64,000 bases of DNA from Methylobacterium sp. R2-1. Lineage in GTDB: Bacteria; Pseudomonadota; Alphaproteobacteria; Rhizobiales; Beijerinckiaceae. Both the position numbers and the translations under genes were made by a program. Where the stretch lies: the NCBI RefSeq assembly GCF_014191355.1, contig NZ_JACHWM010000008.1, positions 124,001-188,000 on the forward strand, written 5' to 3'. Position 1 is the first letter of the stretch, and the number at the start of each line of letters is the position of its first letter. Shown piece after piece: positions 21,309-30,102 of the stretch. The notes below the pieces were generated by a model. It was not told the origin of the DNA, searched no databases, and saw only the letters and a list, made by a program, of their open reading frames with translations.

Positions 21309-22145
21309 ATGACAGCTCCCGATCCCGTCCCTCAGATTGCCCTCAACGACGGACGGTCCATCCCTCAGCTCGGCTTCGGCGTCTGGCGTCTGCAGGAGGC
21401 GGAAACACCCGCCCTCGTCGGCACGGCGCTCGGCAGCGGCTACCGCTCGATCGACACCGCCGCGGCCTACGGCAACGAGAGTGGCGTCGGGCGCGGATTG
21501 CGGGAGACGGTCGTGTCCCGGGCCGAGGTGTTCGTGACGACGAAGCTCTGGAACGACAGCCAGGGCTACGATGCCACGCTGCGCGCCTTCGACCAGAGTC
21601 TCGCCCGGCTCGGCCTCGCGCAGGTCGACCTCTACCTGATTCACTGGCCCTGCCCCGACCGGGAGCTGTATCTCGACACTTGGAGGGCCCTGATCCGCCT
21701 GCGCGAGGAGGGTCGTACGGCCTCGATCGGCGTCTCGAACTTCACCGAGAGCCAGCTCGACCGGCTCGTGAGCGAGACCGGCGTCACCCCGGCCCTCAAC
21801 CAGATCGAGCTGCATCCGCGCTTCCAGCAGCACGCCTTGCGGGCGGCCCATGCCCGGCTCGGCATCGTCACCGAGGCCTGGAGCCCCCTGGGTCAGGCCC
21901 AGGTGCTGGATGAACCCGCCATCACCCGGATTGCCGACCGGCTCGGGCGAAGCCCGGCTCAGGTGGTGCTGCGCTGGCACATCGAAAACGGCTTCGTGGC
22001 GATCCCGAAATCCGCGACGCCCGCCCGGATGCACGAGAACATCGACGTGTTCGGTTTCGCTCTCACGGAAGAGGACCACGCGGCCATCGCCGGGCTCGAC
22101 CGGGCCGACGGGCGGATCGGACCCGATCCGATGACGTTCCAGTAA
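21309..22145 (+). CDS. aldo/keto reductase (2,5-diketo-D-gluconate reductase-like)
   Basis: This is a 278-aa NADPH-dependent TIM-barrel reductase of the AKR superfamily. The catalytic tetrad is visible as Asp in YRSIDTA, Tyr in AAYGNE, Lys in VTTKLW and His in LIHWP. The C-terminal AIPKSATPARMHENIDVFGF is the cofactor-binding signature. The motif pattern is closest to DkgA/DkgB-type enzymes that reduce ketoses, methylglyoxal and other carbonyls. The physiological substrate cannot be read from sequence. ATG was chosen because it directly precedes the conserved N-terminal strand. Confidence 0.9.
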   Translation: MTAPDPVPQIALNDGRSIPQLGFGVWRLQEAETPALVGTALGSGYRSIDTAAAYGNESGVGRGLRETVVSRAEVFVTTKLWNDSQGYDATLRAFDQSLARLGLAQVDLYLIHWPCPDRELYLDTWRALIRLREEGRTASIGVSNFTESQLDRLVSETGVTPALNQIELHPRFQQHALRAAHARLGIVTEAWSPLGQAQVLDEPAITRIADRLGRSPAQVVLRWHIENGFVAIPKSATPARMHENIDVFGFALTEEDHAAIAGLDRADGRIGPDPMTFQ

Positions 22146-22153
22146 GTGCCGCC

Positions 22154-24385
22154 TCACCCAGCGAGCGGCAGTGGCTTCGTGGCGGCAAGCTGCGTGCCGC
22201 CCTTCCGTTCCAGCAGGCCCGGCGGCGGCACCGGCGCTTCGATGGTGCAGACGACCCCGTCGGGCTCGTAGAGCAACTCGACCTTGCCCGCGAGTTCGCG
22301 GGCGAGACTGCGCTCGATCAGGCGCGAGCCGAAGCCGCGGCGGGTCGGCGGCGTGACCGGCGGGCCGCCGCTCTCGCTCCAGCGCAGGGAGAGGGAGAGT
22401 TCCGGCCGGCGCTGCACGGTCCAGGTGATCGTGACCCGCCCGCCCTCCTTGGAGAGCGCTCCGTACTTCACGGCGTTGGTGCCGAGTTCGTGCAGGGCCA
22501 TGGCAATGGACAACGCCAGCCGCGGCGCGAGCCTCAGGCGCGGCCCCGAGACCGCGAAGCGCGAGGCCTCGCCGTCTCCGGCCTCCAGCGGTCGGATCGC
22601 GTCGGCCACCACGGTCTTCAGTTCGGCACCCTCCCAGCTCTCGCGGGTCAGCACGTCGTGGGCGCGGGCGAGCGCCAGCAGCCGCGCCTCGAAGGCGGCT
22701 TTGGCCGCCTGCGCCTCCTCCCCATCGAGCCCGCGCAGGGACTGCATGGCGATCGACTGGACGGTGGCCAGGGTGTTCTTCACCCGGTGATTCAGCTCGT
22801 TGATGAGCAGGCGCAGATGCTCCTCGGCCCGCTTGGCGTCGGTGACGTCGACGTTGCATCCGGTGAAGCCGAGGAAGGTGCCGTGATCGTCGAGCCGCGG
22901 CACGCCCTCGCAGCGCAGCCAGCGGATCTCGCCGTTGCGATCGACCACCCGTATCTCCGCCCGGAAGGGATGCCGGTGCTCGAACGCCTCTTGGAACGTC
23001 TTCCGGAAGGCCGGCAGATCGGGCGGATGCAGGATCGACTCCCAGCCGCCGCCGGCCATCTCCGCGGCGGGGCGGCCGAAGAGGTGATCGAAATGCATGT
23101 TGGCGAAGACCACTTCCCCGGTCTCGTCGGTCATCCAGATCAGCGCCGGGGCCGAATCGGCCATGTGGCGGAAGCGCGCCTCGCTCTCGCGCAAAGCCGC
23201 GAGGCCGCGCTGGGTCTCGGCGAGCGCCCGGTCACGCTCCTCGCTGCGGGTACGCAGCCGCAGGGAGGCTTCCGAGAGCACGTCGGCGAGGCGGCGGATC
23301 TCGTGGATTGGCGAGGCGACCCGCGGGATCGCCTGCCCTCGGGCGAGCGCCGGCCCCGACGCCGCAAGCTGACGCAGCGGCTTCGAGACCCGCGACCAGA
23401 GATGCACGGCCAGCACCGAGGAGGTGGCGAGCACGAGAAGCCCGAAGCCGCCGAAGGCCCAGATCCAGCGCCGCAGCCGGGCGTCGACCAAGTCGCGCGG
23501 GATGCTCGCCCCCACGGTCCAGCCGTTGAGGCGCGAGCGCGCCTCGACCACGGTGACGGGCTTGAAATTGCGGTCGCGCCCCTCCCAGACGCCGGGCGTT
23601 CCCGTCGTCGTCTGGCGCAAAGTCGCGAGCCGAGGCTGCCCGACCACCCCCGGCATTTCGGGCAGGCGCGCCAGCACGACGGCGTCACGGTCCGAGACGC
23701 CGGTGACCCAGCCCTGGACCTGCTCGCGGGCGAGGATGCCGGCGATGCGATTCAAGGGCACCGAGAAGCTGAGGATGAACGCGATCCTGTCGTCGATCCG
23801 CACCGGAACCGCGACCGCGTAGTGCGCCTGATCCGGCATCGCCCCCGCGAGATAGCCGGTGACCATGGAGCGCTGCCCGCTATCGATGAGCTCGCGGTCG
23901 ATCGGCAGCGTGCTCACCGGCAGGGGCGCCCCCGGCTTCAGGGCCGTATTGACGACCTGCTGTCCGTCCGGCCGGCGCAGCACGAGATCGAGGCCGATCG
24001 CCTCACGCACCAGACGAGCCTGATTCTCGAAATTGGCGAATTCGCCGTCCTTGAGCCGTGGCGACGTGCCGAGCGTCTGCAGCACCGAGACGAGTCCGGC
24101 CGTGTCGCGGTCGATCGACAGGGCGATCCCGCGCACGTTCTCCCGGGCATCCTGCTCGAAGCGAGCGCGCTCGGTGGCGGCGTAGCGGGTCAGCAGGATC
24201 GCGGTGAAGATCAGGCCCGGGCCGATCAGCGCGATCACGAGCATGATCAGGTAGAATTGCGTGGAGAAGCCACGCTGGCCGAGCCGGGAGAGCATGCGTC
24301 GGATCAAGGCGTCCCGCGGCTTTGCGCTGAAGGGTTTTGAGGATGGCGCCGACCCATCATGCCCCAGCGCGGGCACGCGTGCCAA
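22154..24385 (-). CDS. HWE-family sensor histidine kinase with periplasmic sensor, HAMP and PAS
   Basis: This sensor kinase is up to 743 aa. Helix 1 (FYLIMLVIALIGPGLIFTAI) and helix 2 (about 305-330) flank a ~230-residue periplasmic Cache-like domain. A HAMP linker (SRVSKPLRQLAAS) follows, then a PAS domain (MADSAPALIWMTDETGEVVF) and an HWE kinase domain with the phospho-acceptor in ELNHRVKNTLATVQSIAMQSL. The ATP domain has HELGTNAVKYGAL and the defining WSE in LRWSESGG. It has no receiver domain, so a separate response regulator is needed. The start is uncertain: TTG at 24385 (GAGGCGGGG upstream, 10 nt after the SelW-like stop) or ATG at 24296. Confidence 0.88.
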   Translation of the reverse strand: MARVPALGHDGSAPSSKPFSAKPRDALIRRMLSRLGQRGFSTQFYLIMLVIALIGPGLIFTAILLTRYAATERARFEQDARENVRGIALSIDRDTAGLVSVLQTLGTSPRLKDGEFANFENQARLVREAIGLDLVLRRPDGQQVVNTALKPGAPLPVSTLPIDRELIDSGQRSMVTGYLAGAMPDQAHYAVAVPVRIDDRIAFILSFSVPLNRIAGILAREQVQGWVTGVSDRDAVVLARLPEMPGVVGQPRLATLRQTTTGTPGVWEGRDRNFKPVTVVEARSRLNGWTVGASIPRDLVDARLRRWIWAFGGFGLLVLATSSVLAVHLWSRVSKPLRQLAASGPALARGQAIPRVASPIHEIRRLADVLSEASLRLRTRSEERDRALAETQRGLAALRESEARFRHMADSAPALIWMTDETGEVVFANMHFDHLFGRPAAEMAGGGWESILHPPDLPAFRKTFQEAFEHRHPFRAEIRVVDRNGEIRWLRCEGVPRLDDHGTFLGFTGCNVDVTDAKRAEEHLRLLINELNHRVKNTLATVQSIAMQSLRGLDGEEAQAAKAAFEARLLALARAHDVLTRESWEGAELKTVVADAIRPLEAGDGEASRFAVSGPRLRLAPRLALSIAMALHELGTNAVKYGALSKEGGRVTITWTVQRRPELSLSLRWSESGGPPVTPPTRRGFGSRLIERSLARELAGKVELLYEPDGVVCTIEAPVPPPGLLERKGGTQLAATKPLPLAG

Positions 24386-24395
24386 CTGCCCCGCC

Positions 24396-24710
24396 TCAGT
24401 CCTCCCGCTTCGGCCGATCGACGTGACCGAGGCTCCTCCCCGGGTCGAGCCGGTCCCGAACCCGCTGCTTGAGCGCCTTCACATCGGGAAAGCCGCCGTC
24501 GCGCACGCGCTCCCAGATGATCTCGGACTCGACCTCGATCACGAAGACGCCGCCGGTGCCGGGCCGCAGGGCGACCTCGCCGAGATCGTCACGGAAGGTC
24601 GACAGAAGCTCCTGCGCCATCCACGCCGCACGCAGGAGCCATTGGCACTGCGTGCAGTAGGTGATGGTGATGCGGGGGCGGAGGGGAGCGGAGCCAGGCG
24701 CATCGTTCAT
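24396..24710 (-). CDS. SelT/SelW/SelH (Rdx) family thioredoxin-like protein
   Basis: This is a 104-aa Cys-form member of the selenoprotein W-like family. The signature TYCTQCQWLLRAAWMAQELLSTF carries the redox CxxC near the N-terminus, followed by EVALRPGTGGVFVI and a second half WERVRDGGFPDVKALKQRVRD. The role is undefined but thiol redox is assumed. It is probably the first gene of an operon with the sensor kinase. Confidence 0.9.
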   Translation of the reverse strand: MNDAPGSAPLRPRITITYCTQCQWLLRAAWMAQELLSTFRDDLGEVALRPGTGGVFVIEVESEIIWERVRDGGFPDVKALKQRVRDRLDPGRSLGHVDRPKRED

Positions 24711-24794
24711 GAAGGGGATGCCGGCGTGATCTGAAGCAAATTGTCAAGCGGCGGGCCGACATCGGACCTTCGCTCGGCTGAAAACTTCGACAGT

Positions 24795-24828
24795 ATTGGC
24801 TAAACCCATGAATTGGCTAAACCCATGA
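24795..24828 (+). repeat. 17-bp perfect tandem duplication
   Basis: ATTGGCTAAACCCATGA is repeated twice without a gap in the AT-richer intergenic region between the SelW-like gene and lemA. It may be a simple slippage duplication or a doubled binding site upstream of lemA. Confidence 0.9.
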
Positions 24829-25038
24829 GGCCGAAGCAGGCCCCATGACAATCAATGAATCTCTTGAGCTCTACTGCGTCGGCCCACTGCTTGGCCCGAA
24901 CGGCCCCTCAGCCCTCGTTCGGAAGCCCACGATCGACGCGGAAACGATTGCTCCGACCTCAACCCTTCCCGCAGCGGTAAGACGTCCCTATCTCCACGGT
25001 CAGCCGTGCCGCCAAGCTTGCCCCGGAGATCGCCTGCC

Positions 25039-25674
25039 ATGTCCCTCTCCTTCAGCCCTGCAGCGCCTGCTCGCACCAGCGTACTCGGGCGGATCTTGTC
25101 CGCGCTCGCCGCACTCTGGCTGGCGACCTGTCTGTCGGGATGCGGGGCGATCAACCGGGTGCCGAGCCTGGAGGAGCAGGCGAAGTCGTCCTGGAGCGAG
25201 GTTCAGAACCAGTACCAGCGCCGGGCTGACCTGATCCCGAACCTCGTCGAGACGGTGAAGGGTTACGCCAAGCAGGAGCAGGAAACCCTGACCCGGGTGA
25301 CGGAAGCCAGGGCCAAGGCGACCAGCGTCCAGGTCGATGCCTCGACGGTCAATGATCCCGAGAAGTTCAAGCAGTTCCAGGACGCCCAGAACCAGCTCTC
25401 AGGGGCACTCGGGCGGCTGCTCGCCTCGGTCGAGGCCTATCCGGATCTCAAGTCCAACCAGAACTTCCTGGCCCTGCAATCGCAGCTCGAGGGCACGGAG
25501 AACCGCATCGCCGTGGCGCGGCGCGACTACATCCAGGCGGTCCAGGCCTACAACACCGAGATCCGCACCATCCCCGGCCGCTGGATCGCCTCGTGGTTCT
25601 ATCCCGAAGCGAAGCCGATGGAGACCTTCACCTCGACGCCGGGCGCGGAGCGCGCACCGAACGTGAAGTTCTAG
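25039..25674 (+). CDS. lemA: LemA family lipoprotein
   Basis: The 211-aa product has a lipoprotein signal ending in the lipobox LSGC (about residue 34), so it is probably anchored to the membrane on the periplasmic side. The LemA core follows: SSWSEVQNQYQRRADLIPNLVETVKGYAKQEQETLTRVTEARAKA, a long helical bundle, and QSQLEGTENRIAVARRDYIQAVQAYNTEIR. LemA function is unsettled. It is commonly encoded with TPM-domain proteins, as here. ATG has CGGAG upstream. It is the first gene of a three-gene operon. Confidence 0.93.
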   Translation: MSLSFSPAAPARTSVLGRILSALAALWLATCLSGCGAINRVPSLEEQAKSSWSEVQNQYQRRADLIPNLVETVKGYAKQEQETLTRVTEARAKATSVQVDASTVNDPEKFKQFQDAQNQLSGALGRLLASVEAYPDLKSNQNFLALQSQLEGTENRIAVARRDYIQAVQAYNTEIRTIPGRWIASWFYPEAKPMETFTSTPGAERAPNVKF

Positions 25675-25699
25675 CACGCCCGCGCGAGCCTTCCTGGTG

Positions 25700-26491
25700 A
25701 TGACGACGCGCCTCGGCCGGACCGCCCGGCTTCCCGCGCCCGGCCTGTTGCCGGCCCTGTCGCTCGCGCTGCTGATCTGGGCCATCTTCATCGGGCTCGC
25801 CGCCGCGGCCGAGCCCGATTTCCCCAAGCTCACAGGGCGGGTGGTGGATGCGGCCGGCATCCTCTCGACGGAGGCACGGACGCGGATCGACGGCAAGATC
25901 AAGGCGCACGAGGACAAGACCGGCGACCAACTCGTCGTCGCCACCGTGCCAAGCCTTCAGGATCTCACGGTCGAGGACTACGCCAACCGTCTCGCGCGGG
26001 CCTGGGGCATCGGCCAGAAGAAGACCAACAACGGCGTGCTGCTCTTGGTGGCACCGAAGGAGCGGAAGGTCCGGATCGAGGTCGGCTACGGGCTCGAAGG
26101 AGCCCTGACAGACGCGCTGTCGAAGACCATCATCACCAGCGCGATCACGCCCCGCTTCCGCCAGGGCGATTTTTCGGGCGGGGTGGAGGCGGGGGTGGAC
26201 GCCATCCTGCCGATCCTCGCGGGTGATGCCGACGAGTGGCAGCGCCGGGCACCGGTACGCGAGGACTCGATCGATCCCGTGACGGTGATCTTCTGGATCA
26301 TCGTCATCATCGCCCTCGTCGTCGTGCTAACGCGGATGAGCGGTGGCGGACGTGGGGGCCGCGGCGGCGGCTTCGTGGTCATTCCAGGACCGTCCGGCGG
26401 ATGGAGCGGCGGCTTCTCGGATGGCGGGGGCGGCGGCTTTTCCGGCGGAGGCGGCTCGTTCGGCGGCGGAGGAGCCTCCGGTGACTGGTAG
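25700..26491 (+). CDS. TPM domain (YgcG family) membrane-anchored protein
   Basis: The product is about 263 aa. A signal/anchor (about 10-35) is followed by a TPM domain (about 40-180: LTGRVVDAAGILS, NRLARAWGIGQKKTNNGVLLLVAPKERKVRIEVGYGLEGALTDALS), one transmembrane helix (VIFWIIVIIALVVVL, about 200-215) and a Gly/Ser-rich tail of GGGG repeats ending in SGDW. This is the typical YgcG layout. TPM domains have been linked to photosystem repair in plants and to envelope maintenance; the bacterial role is unclear. GTG three bases earlier could also initiate. It overlaps the start of the next gene. Confidence 0.9.
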   Translation: MTTRLGRTARLPAPGLLPALSLALLIWAIFIGLAAAAEPDFPKLTGRVVDAAGILSTEARTRIDGKIKAHEDKTGDQLVVATVPSLQDLTVEDYANRLARAWGIGQKKTNNGVLLLVAPKERKVRIEVGYGLEGALTDALSKTIITSAITPRFRQGDFSGGVEAGVDAILPILAGDADEWQRRAPVREDSIDPVTVIFWIIVIIALVVVLTRMSGGGRGGRGGGFVVIPGPSGGWSGGFSDGGGGGFSGGGGSFGGGGASGDW

Positions 26492-27107
26492 CGCGACGAT
26501 CCTCGGCCTATCCGAGCGGGAGCGGATCGCCGCGGCGATCGGGCGGGCGGAGGCCGGAACCTCGGGCGAGATCGTCGTGCTCGTGGCCGCTCGCGCCGGG
26601 CTCTACCGCTCGCCCGGCCTTGCCCTGGCGCTGGCGGTCGCGCTCGCCCTGCCCTGGCCGCTGATCCTGCTCAGTGATCTTGGCGCGGGGGAGATCGCGC
26701 TCGCTCAGGCGGCCTCAGTGCTCGCGACCCTGCTGCTGACCCTGAACGGGCGCCTGCGCGTCGCGCTGACCCCGCGGCGCTGGCGCCGCGAGCGGGCGCA
26801 CGCGGCTGCCCGCCGCGAGTTCTTCGGCCACGGCCTCGCCGGAACGCGGGGGCGCACCGGCGTTCTGGTCTACGTGGCACTCGCGGAGCGCTACGCCGAG
26901 ATCGTCGCCGACAGGGGTGTGCGGTCCCGCGTCGAGGAGGCGCAGTGGCACGCCATCGTCTCCGACCTGCTCAGCGCCGCCGGGCGCGGCGCGCTTGGCG
27001 AGGGGCTCGTGACGGCGGTGGAACGGGTCGGAGCGGTGCTGCAGGCCGAATTGCCGGGCTCGCACGACGACAACCAGCTTCCCAACCGGGTAATCGTCCT
27101 CGATTGA
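26481..27107 (+). CDS. second TPM domain membrane protein
   Basis: This 208-aa protein begins at a GTG that overlaps the end of the previous gene and has GGAGGA 6 nt upstream. The TPM fold here is split by two transmembrane helices: LSERERIAAAIGRAEAGTSGEIVVLVAARAG, then hydrophobic segments (about 38-90), then GRTGVLVYVALAERYAEIVADRGV and a C-terminal helix. This is the usual companion of YgcG-like TPM proteins in LemA operons. The translational overlap supports stoichiometric expression with the first TPM protein. Confidence 0.88.
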   Translation: MTGSATILGLSERERIAAAIGRAEAGTSGEIVVLVAARAGLYRSPGLALALAVALALPWPLILLSDLGAGEIALAQAASVLATLLLTLNGRLRVALTPRRWRRERAHAAARREFFGHGLAGTRGRTGVLVYVALAERYAEIVADRGVRSRVEEAQWHAIVSDLLSAAGRGALGEGLVTAVERVGAVLQAELPGSHDDNQLPNRVIVLD

Positions 27108-27412
27108 GGCGGCCGCGTGTGACCCGGCCCAGGCGCTCGACAGACTGCATGTGGCGCAAAGCCGTGTTCCATACAGTCGAGACCCTCCGCACAGTAGACT
27201 TTCCCCTCGAAGCGCTACGCCCCTCTCCCCCCACGATACCGATCTCATTCGATGAGCGAGGTGACGCAGGATGGTAGATGTTACCGCAGACACGGCTGGA
27301 ACCCGTGCGTGTGGGCTCACCGCAACTGGCATCGCGGGAAAAATTGCGCCAAACAGAACCGTGTAAGGCCGCCTGCATCAAGAATGCGGCCAATGACGGA
27401 GCGAGGCGTCGC
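27108..27412. other. cstA leader/intergenic region
   Basis: This is 305 nt between the TPM operon and cstA. The frame of cstA is partly open upstream (from 27278), but the translated text there has no CstA similarity. No clear promoter, riboswitch or small gene was recognised. Confidence 0.5.
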
Positions 27413-29470
27413 ATGGGCGCGATACAGAAACACGGGCCTTGGGCCCTCGTCGGGGCATTGGGTGCCGCGGCACTGGCGGTGGTCGCCACACAGAGGGGCG
27501 AGCCGATCAACGCCCTATGGGTCGTTGTAGCCGCGGTCTGCGTCTACCTCATCGCCTACCGCTACTACTCCCTCTACATCGCCGACAACGTCATGCGGCT
27601 CGATCCGAAGCGCGAGACGCCGGCCCACCGCCACAACGACGGCCTCGACTACGTCCCCACCAACAAGTCGGTCCTGTTCGGTCACCACTTCGCAGCCATC
27701 GCCGGCGCCGGTCCGCTGGTCGGCCCGGTTCTCGCGGCCCAGATGGGCTACCTGCCCGGCATGCTCTGGATCCTCGCCGGCGTCGTGCTCGCGGGCGCAG
27801 TGCAGGATTTCATGATCCTGTTCATCTCGATGCGCCGCGACGGGCGCTCGCTCGGCGAGCTGATCCGGGCCGAACTCGGGGTGATCCCCGGCGTGATCGC
27901 GCTGTTCGGCACCTTCATGATCATGGTCATCCTCCTCGCCGTGCTGGCGATGGTGGTCGTCAAGGCGCTGGCCGAGAGCCCCTGGGGCACCTTCACCGTC
28001 GGCGCGACGATCCCGATCGCCCTGCTGATGGGCCTCTACGCCCGCTACGTCCGGCCGGGTAAGGTCGGCGAGGTCTCGATCATCGGCTTCGTCCTGCTCA
28101 TGGCCGCGATCGTCTACGGCGGCCAGATCGCCGCCGACCCGTACTGGGGTCCCGCCTTCACCTTCACCGGCGTGCAGCTCACCTGGATGCTGATCGGCTA
28201 CGGTTTCGTCGCCTCCATCCTCCCGGTCTGGCTGCTGCTCGCTCCGCGCGACTATCTCTCGACCTTCCTCAAGATCGGCACCATCGTCGGGCTGGCCATC
28301 GGCATCGTGTTCGTGGCGCCGCACATGCAGATGCCGGCGATGACGAAGTTCGTGGACGGGACCGGTCCGGTCTGGGCCGGCTCCCTGTTCCCGTTCCTGT
28401 TCATCACCATCGCCTGCGGCGCGGTCTCGGGCTTCCATGCCCTGATCTCGTCGGGCACGACGCCGAAGCTCGTCGATAACGAACTCGACACCCGCTTCAT
28501 CGGCTACGGCGGCATGCTGATGGAGAGCTTCGTCGCGATCATGGCGCTGGTCGCCGCCTGCGTGATCGAGCCGGGCATCTACTTCACCATGAACTCGCCG
28601 GGCGGCCTCGTCGGCACCACACCCGAGAGCGCGGCGGCGGCGGTGACGGCGCTCGGCTTCCCGGTCGGCGCGGACGTGATCGCCCAGACCGCCAAGGATG
28701 TCGGCGAGCACTCGATCATCTCCCGCACCGGCGGCGCGCCGACGCTGGCGGTCGGCATGGCCCACATCATCTCGTCCGCCATCGGCGGCAAGACGATGAT
28801 GGCCTTCTGGTACCACTTCGCGATCCTGTTCGAGGCGCTGTTCATCCTCACCGCGGTGGATGCGGGCACCCGCGCCGGGCGCTTCATGCTGCAGGACCTG
28901 CTCGGCCTGATCTCGCCGACCTTCAAGGACACCGCGTCCTGGGGACCGAGCGTGGTCGCGACCGCTCTCTGCGTGGGCGCCTGGGGCTTCTTCCTCCACC
29001 AGGGCGTCACCGATCCGCTCGGCGGCATCTACACGCTGTGGCCGCTGTTCGGCATCTCGAACCAGATGCTCGCGGCGGTGGCGCTGACACTGGCGACCGT
29101 CGTGATCTTCAAGATGAAGCGCGAACGCTACGCCTTCGTCACGATCATCCCGACCGTTTGGCTGTGCATCTGCACCCTCACCGCCGGCTGGCAGAAGATC
29201 TTCTCGCCCGACCCGAAGATCGGCTTCCTCAGCCACGCGAACCGCTTCTCGACTGCCATCGCCGAGGGCAAGGTGCTGGCACCGGCCAAGAGCATGGACG
29301 ACATGCACAAGATCGTCTTCAACGACCGGATCGACGCGGCACTCGCCGTGCTCTTCGTCGGCCTCGTCGTGGCGATCGTCGTCTTCGGGGTGATGGCCTG
29401 CGTCAAGGCCTACCGCGCCGACCGTTGGACGGCCCTCGAAGCCGACCCCAAGCTCGCGCCTGCGGAGTGA
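27413..29470 (+). CDS. cstA: carbon starvation protein A (pyruvate/peptide transporter)
   Basis: This is a 685-aa polytopic inner-membrane protein with about 16-18 hydrophobic segments. Conserved CstA pieces include YVPTNKSVLFGHHFAAIAGAGPLVGPVLAAQMGYLPG near the N-terminus and ISSGTTPKLVDNELDTRFIGYGGMLMESFVA in the centre. Relatives (CstA, BtsT) import pyruvate or peptides under carbon limitation. ATG at 27413 has GAGG 6 nt upstream and gives a normal family length. The small YbdD/YjiX gene follows 7 nt downstream, the usual partner in this transport system. Confidence 0.95.
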   Translation: MGAIQKHGPWALVGALGAAALAVVATQRGEPINALWVVVAAVCVYLIAYRYYSLYIADNVMRLDPKRETPAHRHNDGLDYVPTNKSVLFGHHFAAIAGAGPLVGPVLAAQMGYLPGMLWILAGVVLAGAVQDFMILFISMRRDGRSLGELIRAELGVIPGVIALFGTFMIMVILLAVLAMVVVKALAESPWGTFTVGATIPIALLMGLYARYVRPGKVGEVSIIGFVLLMAAIVYGGQIAADPYWGPAFTFTGVQLTWMLIGYGFVASILPVWLLLAPRDYLSTFLKIGTIVGLAIGIVFVAPHMQMPAMTKFVDGTGPVWAGSLFPFLFITIACGAVSGFHALISSGTTPKLVDNELDTRFIGYGGMLMESFVAIMALVAACVIEPGIYFTMNSPGGLVGTTPESAAAAVTALGFPVGADVIAQTAKDVGEHSIISRTGGAPTLAVGMAHIISSAIGGKTMMAFWYHFAILFEALFILTAVDAGTRAGRFMLQDLLGLISPTFKDTASWGPSVVATALCVGAWGFFLHQGVTDPLGGIYTLWPLFGISNQMLAAVALTLATVVIFKMKRERYAFVTIIPTVWLCICTLTAGWQKIFSPDPKIGFLSHANRFSTAIAEGKVLAPAKSMDDMHKIVFNDRIDAALAVLFVGLVVAIVVFGVMACVKAYRADRWTALEADPKLAPAE

Positions 29471-29477
29471 GGCGGAC

Positions 29478-29711
29478 ATGACCAGCACCGCCGCACCATC
29501 GCAGAACTTTCGCGATCGCCTTCGGGCCTTCAACAAGTGCGTCTGCGATGGCGCGCGGTTGATGGTGGGTCAGGGCGATTACGGGACGTATGTCGCCCAC
29601 ATCGCCAAGACCCATCCCGACCAGACGCCGATGACGGAGCGCGAGTTCTTTCGCAATCGCGAGAACGCCCGTTTCGGCGTCGGCAACACGTCGGGTTTCC
29701 GCTGCTGCTGA
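29478..29711 (+). CDS. YbdD/YjiX family small protein
   Basis: This 77-aa protein has the family core DGARLMVGQGDYGTYVAHIAKTHPDQTPMTEREFFRNRENARFG and a C-terminal CC. YbdD/YjiX proteins are encoded next to cstA/btsT and are thought to be needed for full transport. Here the gap to cstA is 7 nt, indicating one transcript that ends at the hairpin at 29761. Confidence 0.93.
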   Translation: MTSTAAPSQNFRDRLRAFNKCVCDGARLMVGQGDYGTYVAHIAKTHPDQTPMTEREFFRNRENARFGVGNTSGFRCC

Positions 29712-29760
29712 GCCCGCAACGACCGAAGACGCCGTTTCCGCTCTCCAGACGGTAACACCC

Positions 29761-29801
29761 ACGAAGAACGCCGAGTCTTGACGGGACTCGGCGTTCTTCG
29801 T
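29761..29801 (+). terminator. Rho-independent terminator after cstA-ybdD
   Basis: A perfect 17-bp stem, ACGAAGAACGCCGAGTC / GACTCGGCGTTCTTCGT, with a 7-nt loop is followed by TTG. It is the clear end of the cstA-ybdD transcript. Confidence 0.88.
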
Positions 29802-30004
29802 TTGTGGTCAGGGCCGATCGTCCGTGGTCGTCTCGCGGTCATTTCGGGCCACCACTGCGGACGTGATTTTCACGTGAAATTAATGATGAAACCGCGGCGT
29901 TCCCCTCGGACGGACGCCTATCCCTGTGCGAAAACGCTTAAAGCGATGATTGTGCAGCCCGCCCTGTTGCAACGCACTCGGGCCGGATTCTAGTCTCCCC
30001 TGAC

Positions 30005-30089
30005 TAAGAGTGCTCACCAAACTCCTGGCCGCCAGCCATTCTCGCTTTGGCAAGGTCAGCGCGGCGGGAGTTTTGAGCGAGACACTCAG
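30005..30089. repeat. inverted-repeat element, family 2, copy 2
   Basis: This has the same ends as the element at 6896-6980: TAAGAGTGCTCACCAAACTCC on the left, GCGGCGGGAGTTTTGAGCG and GACACTCAG on the right. The internal loop differs. It ends 13 nt before the DUF898 start codon, so it lies in that gene's 5' leader. No gene covers most of 29712-30102; the AT-richer part at 29870-30000 may carry the promoter. Confidence 0.85.
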
Positions 30090-30102
30090 GGGGACTGCGA
30101 CG

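Noticed and set aside
22490..24340. 616-aa open frame on the plus strand opposite the HWE kinase gene
   Set aside because: The kinase reading has HAMP, PAS, HWE and ATP-binding motifs; the opposite frame has none.
24845..25234. 129-aa frame upstream of and overlapping lemA
   Set aside because: It overlaps the lemA lipoprotein signal in another frame and its translation is Pro/Arg/Ser/Cys-rich without a domain.
27325..27346. Sigma-54-like promoter (TGGCAT...TTGC) before cstA
   Set aside because: The spacing between the GG and GC elements is about 5 nt too long for a sigma-54 site.
27515..29536. 673-aa open frame on the minus strand opposite cstA
   Set aside because: cstA is unmistakable; the antisense translation is dominated by Asp, Glu, His and Arg without structure.
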